Below are positions 28,567-31,782 of a stretch of 31,782 nt of DNA, one piece after another (positions within the stretch are counted from its first letter, which is position 1; every line of letters begins with the position of its first letter). Origin of the DNA: DASUZB01 sp036377075 (GTDB lineage: Bacteria; Actinomycetota; CALGFH01). The notes beneath the pieces were generated by a model, which worked only from the letters and a program-made list of their open reading frames with translations, was not told where the DNA came from and made no database searches. Position numbers and translations under genes: made by a program. The stretch lies in assembly GCA_036377075.1 (NCBI GenBank), contig DASUZB010000291.1:1-31782 (forward strand). The letters run 5' to 3'.

Positions 28567-29250
28567 ATGACGCTGCTGCTGCAGAGCGCGGGCGGCGCCC
28601 CGTGGGTCGACTGGGCGTGGATCGGCCGCCACACCGACGACATGGTGGCCCGCGTCGTCAAGCACCTGATCTTCACCGGCATCGCGGTCGGCATCGGCTT
28701 CGCCATCTCCCTGGCGCTGTCGCTGCTGATCGTCCGCTACCGCTGGACCTTCGGGCCGATCACCGGGGTCGCCGGGCTGCTCTACACGATCCCGAGCCTG
28801 GCCCTGTTCGGGCTGCTCATCCCGATCACCGGGCTGACCGTGACCACCGCGGAGATCGCCCTGGTCAGCTACACGCTGCTGATCCTGATCCGCAACACCG
28901 TCGCCGGCCTGGACGCGGTGCCGCGGGAGGTGCGCGACGCCGCCCTGGGCATGGGCTTCTCCCCCGCCCAGCTGCTGCTCCGCGTCGACCTGCCGCTGGC
29001 GCTGCCGGTGATCGTCGCGGGCCTGCGGGTGGCCACCGTGACCACCGTCGGGCTGGTCACCGTCACCGCGCTGATCGGCATGGACAACCTCGGCAGCTTC
29101 ATCACCGACGGGCTGCAGCGCCTGTTCGTCACCCCGGTCCTGGTCGGCGCGGTGCTGTCGATCGCCCTGGCGGTCGCGGCCGACCTGGCCCTGCTCGGCG
29201 CCGAGTGGCTGATCGCGCCGTGGACCCGCGTGAAGGTGGAGGCACGGTGA
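28567..29250 (+). CDS. opuCB: Osmolyte ABC transporter permease
   Basis: The 227-residue protein has about five to six membrane helices, starting ARVVKHLIFTGIAVGIGFAISLALSLLIV. It carries the permease ATPase-contact loop (EAA-like) VPREVRDAALGMGFSPAQLLLRVDLPLALPVIVAGLR. Typical OpuC features are GLLYTIPSLALFGLLIPITGL and LGSFITDGLQRL. It forms the membrane pore with the second permease. The ATG at 28567 is weakly preceded by a purine stretch, and two hairpins lie just upstream. Its stop overlaps the next gene's GTG start (GTGA, 29247-29250). Confidence 0.93.
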   Translation: MTLLLQSAGGAPWVDWAWIGRHTDDMVARVVKHLIFTGIAVGIGFAISLALSLLIVRYRWTFGPITGVAGLLYTIPSLALFGLLIPITGLTVTTAEIALVSYTLLILIRNTVAGLDAVPREVRDAALGMGFSPAQLLLRVDLPLALPVIVAGLRVATVTTVGLVTVTALIGMDNLGSFITDGLQRLFVTPVLVGAVLSIALAVAADLALLGAEWLIAPWTRVKVEAR

Positions 29251-29984
29251 GCGACGCCCTGCGGTTCCTCAGCGACCACCGCGCCGAAGTGGTGCAGCAC
29301 AGCGTGGAGCACCTGCGCATCTCCGGCATCTCCCTGGTGCTGGCGCTGGCGGTGGCGCTGCCGGTGGCGCTCTGGCTGGCCCACACCGGCCGCGGTGGCT
29401 TCCTGGCGATCAACGCCTCCAACGTCGGCCGCGCCCTGCCGAGCCTGGCGATCATCGCGCTGGTGTTCTCGCTGCCCGGCTTCGGCCTGAGCCAGAACAC
29501 CGCGATCTTCGCGCTGGTGCTGCTCGGCATCCCGCCGGTCCTGACCAACGCGTACGTCGGCGTGCGCGGGGTCGACCGCGACGTGGTCGAGGCCGCCCGC
29601 GGCATGGGCATGCGCGGCACGGAGATCCTGCGCGGCGTCGAGCTGCCCCTGGCGGCCCCGGTGATCATGGCCGGCGTGCGCACCGCCGCGGTGCAGATCG
29701 TGGCGACGGCGACGCTGGGCGCGCTGGTCGGCGCGGGCGGGCTCGGGGTGTTCATCATCGACGCCATCGCCTCGAGCGACAACGGGCGCCTGATCGCCGG
29801 CGCCGGGCTGGTGGCCCTGCTGGCGATCGTGATCGACGTGGGGTTCGGCGTGCTCGAGCGCGCCGTGACCCCGGCGGGTCTGGCCGCCGGCCGGGACGGC
29901 GAGCAGGCGAGCCGCCGCGGCGGCCGGCGCGGCCGCGGTGACCAGGTACTCGCCGACCAGGCGCGGCGCAGCGACGCCGCCTGA
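29247..29984 (+). CDS. opuCD: Osmolyte ABC transporter permease
   Basis: The 245-residue protein has about five to six membrane helices (LRISGISLVLALAVALPVALWLA and onward). It carries a contact loop VVEAARGMGMRGTEILRGVELPLAAPVIMAGVRTA and the OpuC-type phrases NVGRALPSLAIIALVFSL and GAGGLGVFIIDAIA. It pairs with the preceding permease. The last 35 residues are a charged Arg/Gly tail (RRGGRRGRGDQVLADQARR) beyond the usual permease end. The GTG start overlaps the opuCB stop and follows GGAGG. A strong hairpin separates it from the binding-protein gene. Confidence 0.93.
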   Translation: MSDALRFLSDHRAEVVQHSVEHLRISGISLVLALAVALPVALWLAHTGRGGFLAINASNVGRALPSLAIIALVFSLPGFGLSQNTAIFALVLLGIPPVLTNAYVGVRGVDRDVVEAARGMGMRGTEILRGVELPLAAPVIMAGVRTAAVQIVATATLGALVGAGGLGVFIIDAIASSDNGRLIAGAGLVALLAIVIDVGFGVLERAVTPAGLAAGRDGEQASRRGGRRGRGDQVLADQARRSDAA

Positions 29985-29988
29985 GCCC

Positions 29989-30013
29989 CGCGGCGGGCGG
30001 TGGGCCCGCCGCG
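29989..30013 (+). other. Hairpin before the binding-protein gene
   Basis: CGCGGCGGGC (29989-29998) pairs perfectly with GCCCGCCGCG (30004-30013) around GGTGG. It lies between the opuCD stop and the opuCC Shine-Dalgarno. Hairpins in this place in transporter operons commonly block exonucleases, so that the binding-protein mRNA outlives the rest. Confidence 0.6.
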
Positions 30014-30033
30014 AGCGGAAAGGAGCACTCCAG

Positions 30034-30960
30034 ATGCAACGTCGTGCAGGCTTGACGGCCCTGGTGGTCGCGCTCGGGTTGTTGCTGGCCGCGTGCGGCG
30101 GCCTGAGCTCGAACGACAACTCGGGGGGGCAGTCCTCGGGCGGTGGGAGCAAGGGCGAGGTCCGCCTCGGCGTGGTCGACTTCACCGAGCAGCTGATCCT
30201 CGCGCAGCTCTACGGGCAGGTCCTGAACCAGGCCGGCTACAAGGTGACCTACACCAAGCTCGGCAGCCGCGAGCTGGCCGACCCGGCGCTGTTCTCCGGC
30301 AAGCTGGACATGCTGATCGAGTACGCCGGCTCGGACCTGATCTACCTCAAGGGCACGCCGAGCGCCGACGCCGACAAGGTCCTCAGCGACCTCAAGGCCA
30401 AGCTCGAGCCGAAGCAGGTGACCGCGCTCGACCAGGCGCCCATGAGCGACCAGCAGGCGATCACCGTCACCCAGGCGACCGCCAGCAAGTACAGCCTCAA
30501 GACCCTCTCCGACCTCGCCAAGGTCTCCAGCCAGCTGGTCTTCGGCGGCCCGCCCGAGTGCCGCGAGCGCGACACCTGCTACAAGGGCCTGCAGAAGACC
30601 TACGGCACGAAGTTCAAGAGCTTCCAGTCGCTCGCCCAGGGCTCGATCAAGTACCGCGCCCTGACCAACAACCAGATCCAGGTCGCCCTGTCGTTCTCCA
30701 CCGACGGCATCATCGCCAAGCAGCACCTGGTCATCCTCGAGGACGACAAGGGCCTGTTCCCCGCCGACCACGCCATCCCGGTGGTGCGCAACGACTACCT
30801 GTCCAAGGCCGGCGACGAGTTCAAGAACACCGTCAACAAGGTCAGCGCGGCGATCACCACCGAGGAGATCACCGGCCTGAACGCCAAGGTCGACATCGAC
30901 AACGAGGACCCCGACACGGTCGCCACCGACTGGCTGAAGGGCAAGAGCCTGCTGTCCTAG
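30034..30960 (+). CDS. opuCC: Osmolyte-binding lipoprotein (OpuCC/OpuAC type)
   Basis: The 308-residue protein has a lipoprotein signal (LTALVVALGLLLAACGG, lipid-bearing Cys at 21) and a Ser/Gly/Asn linker. The periplasmic-binding fold follows: VRLGVVDFTEQLILAQLYGQVLNQAGYKVTYTKLGSRELADPALFSGKLDMLIEYAGSDLIYLKG, with VVRNDYLS in the second lobe. The FTEQ.ILAQL start and the EYAG strand are typical of glycine betaine/choline/carnitine receptors of the OpuC group. It catches the solute outside the membrane and hands it to the permeases. AAAGGAG lies seven bases before the ATG. The pattern CRERDTC (two close cysteines) in the hinge region might form a disulfide. Confidence 0.93.
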   Translation: MQRRAGLTALVVALGLLLAACGGLSSNDNSGGQSSGGGSKGEVRLGVVDFTEQLILAQLYGQVLNQAGYKVTYTKLGSRELADPALFSGKLDMLIEYAGSDLIYLKGTPSADADKVLSDLKAKLEPKQVTALDQAPMSDQQAITVTQATASKYSLKTLSDLAKVSSQLVFGGPPECRERDTCYKGLQKTYGTKFKSFQSLAQGSIKYRALTNNQIQVALSFSTDGIIAKQHLVILEDDKGLFPADHAIPVVRNDYLSKAGDEFKNTVNKVSAAITTEEITGLNAKVDIDNEDPDTVATDWLKGKSLLS

Positions 30961-30984
30961 GCGGCGCTGCCCCGCCCCGGCGCG

Positions 30985-31668
30985 CTATCCCGTCGAGGTC
31001 GCCTCCAGGCGGACCTCGTCGCGGTTGGAGGTCGGGGCGGGGCTGAGGTCCACGTTGCCCTTGACCACCGAGACGGCCTTGCTGACGTCGCCGCCCTCCG
31101 GCGGCGTCCAGCCGTCGCGCGCGAGCGCCTGCAGGAACAGCGTGGGCGGGTCCTCGCCGCGCTGGGCCGGGACCTTGTAGACCCGGGAGACGACGGTGCA
31201 CTCCGGCTTGCAGCGCCGGTTGCCCTCGACGTTCTCGCTGCCCTGGACCACGGCGTAGGGGATGTGGACGCCGTCGAGGGCGGCGCGCAGCTCCGTCTCG
31301 GTGGCTCGGGTGGAGCCGAGCAGCAGCGTCACCACCCAGGCGAACAGCACGCCCTCGGCCAGCACGGCCAGCAGGCCGGCGCGCAGTCGCCTGCGGGAGC
31401 CGCGGCCGACCAGGAAGAGCACGACGGCGAGCCCCACCACCGGACCCGCCAGCGCGGCCACCCAGGTCACCAGCGCCCGGTGGGCGATCCAGCCGAGCGC
31501 CAGCCAGCCCACCACCAGCCCGACCACCGTGGTCGGCAGCGCCAGCCAGGTCGCGACGGCGATCGCCCTCGCGGCACTGACGTCGCCCTTGTCGGGCATG
31601 TCCCAGTCGAGGATCCGCTGGTACGCCGCCTGCTTCCGGTCATGTTGCTGGTCTTGTCGCTGGTTCAC
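30985..31668 (-). CDS. Membrane protein of unknown function with extracytoplasmic domain
   Basis: The 227-residue protein has a charged N-terminus (NQRQDQQHDRKQAAYQRILDWDMPDKGD) and three to four membrane helices in residues 30-125. These include AIAVATWLALPTTVVGLVVGWLALG, ALVTWVAALAGPVVGLAVVLFLVG and AGLLAVLAEGVLFAWVVTLLLG. A domain of about 100 residues follows, with RRCKPECTVVSRVYKVPAQ and a closing strand VKGNVDLSPAP. I do not recognise the family. I prefer GTG 31668, with AAGGGGTG about four bases upstream. Longer starts lie inside the tandem repeat, and the residues they add come from repeat sequence. It converges on the opuCC gene, 24 bases away. Confidence 0.72.
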   Translation of the reverse strand: MNQRQDQQHDRKQAAYQRILDWDMPDKGDVSAARAIAVATWLALPTTVVGLVVGWLALGWIAHRALVTWVAALAGPVVGLAVVLFLVGRGSRRRLRAGLLAVLAEGVLFAWVVTLLLGSTRATETELRAALDGVHIPYAVVQGSENVEGNRRCKPECTVVSRVYKVPAQRGEDPPTLFLQALARDGWTPPEGGDVSKAVSVVKGNVDLSPAPTSNRDEVRLEATSTG

Positions 31669-31677
31669 CGCCACCCC

Positions 31678-31782
31678 TTGTCCATCCGGGGCTACCGCTT
31701 CGCTCCTCGAGCCCCGGACCCCGTTGTCCATCCGGGGCTACCGCTTCGCTCCTCGAGCCCCGGACCCCGTTGTCCATCCGGG
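31678..31782. repeat. 46-bp tandem direct repeat with internal hairpin, running off the window
   Basis: Two complete identical 46-bp units (31678-31723 and 31724-31769) are followed by the first 13 bases of a third at the window end. Each unit contains a perfect 9-bp inverted repeat, TCCGGGGCT and AGCCCCGGA, with a 16-base loop. The units touch with no spacers. The array stands just upstream of the membrane-protein start. The total copy number is unknown because the window ends here. Confidence 0.93.

Noticed and set aside
31678..31782. CRISPR array
   Set aside because: The repeats adjoin each other with no unique spacers, and the unit is 46 bp; no cas gene is present.
1..31782. tRNA, rRNA, insertion sequence, prophage or toxin-antitoxin genes
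   Set aside because: I looked for cloverleaf-like segments, transposase motifs and paired small ORFs and found none that I could support.

Overview
The window is about 32 kb of very high-GC DNA from an actinobacterium (phylum Actinomycetota), probably a poorly sampled lineage. The evidence is coding GC bias throughout, many GTG/TTG starts, 4-base ATGA/GTGA gene overlaps, -10 hexamers of the TANNNT type (TAGACT recurs), likely leaderless starts, a PimB-type mannosyltransferase, a DEDD exonuclease/GIY-YIG fusion repair protein and an actinobacterial-type SOS box. I cannot name a genus. I saw no rRNA, tRNA, CRISPR array, insertion sequence or phage gene.

Layout. 1-1086: divergent NAD(P)-binding oxidoreductase (cut by the window edge) and TetR regulator with a clean palindromic operator. 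1087-3248: a CRP-type regulator, then three perfectly phased CRP-like boxes and a class-II-type promoter with no recognisable gene behind it, then a gutted short-chain dehydrogenase. 3309-6685 (minus): a tightly overlapped sugar cluster, gmhB-gmhA-hddA-like kinase-pimB-like glycosyltransferase, which looks like the heptose-phosphate branch of GDP-heptose synthesis plus a mannosyl/heptosyl transferase. 6698-10254 (minus): two translationally coupled membrane metalloproteases (Ste24/M48 type, and a large proline-rich HEMTH protein). 10745-12679: a small Cys protein, a coiled-coil/NYN-domain protein and a zinc ribbon. 12794-17170 (plus): FabD-like acyltransferase, SOS-box-controlled exonuclease/GIY-YIG protein, thiolase and a stand-alone Lrp/AsnC ligand domain. 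17234-19921: a multi-pass membrane protein, a 5'-truncated ArsR-type regulator, and a PadR regulator with two VOC-fold proteins around a shared operator. 19931-22113: trpD and a CapA-type phosphoesterase. 22131-25455 (minus): a VOC protein, an anchored beta-sandwich protein, a zinc ribbon coupled to a degenerate receiver, and a membrane-anchored protein with two similar domains. 25513-30960 (plus): a probable cyclic di-AMP riboswitch, an NlpC/P60 hydrolase, and a complete OpuC-type osmolyte ABC transporter. 30985-31782: a membrane protein preceded by a 46-bp hairpin-containing tandem repeat that runs off the window.

How the parts fit. Many genes concern the envelope: heptose/mannose glycans, membrane proteases, peptidoglycan hydrolase and osmolyte uptake. 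The right-hand end joins two functions that cyclic di-AMP controls in other bacteria, a riboswitch-led wall hydrolase and an OpuCA with tandem CBS domains. The most informative regulatory DNA is the phased CRP array at 2447-2508, the SOS box at 13772-13787, the PadR and TetR palindromes, and the structured RNA at 25513-25621. I found no convincing wholly new system; the best leads are these regulatory arrangements, the orphan CRP-regulated promoter, the heptose cluster in an actinobacterium, and the coupled protease pair. All assignments are from reading the sequence; no database search was run.
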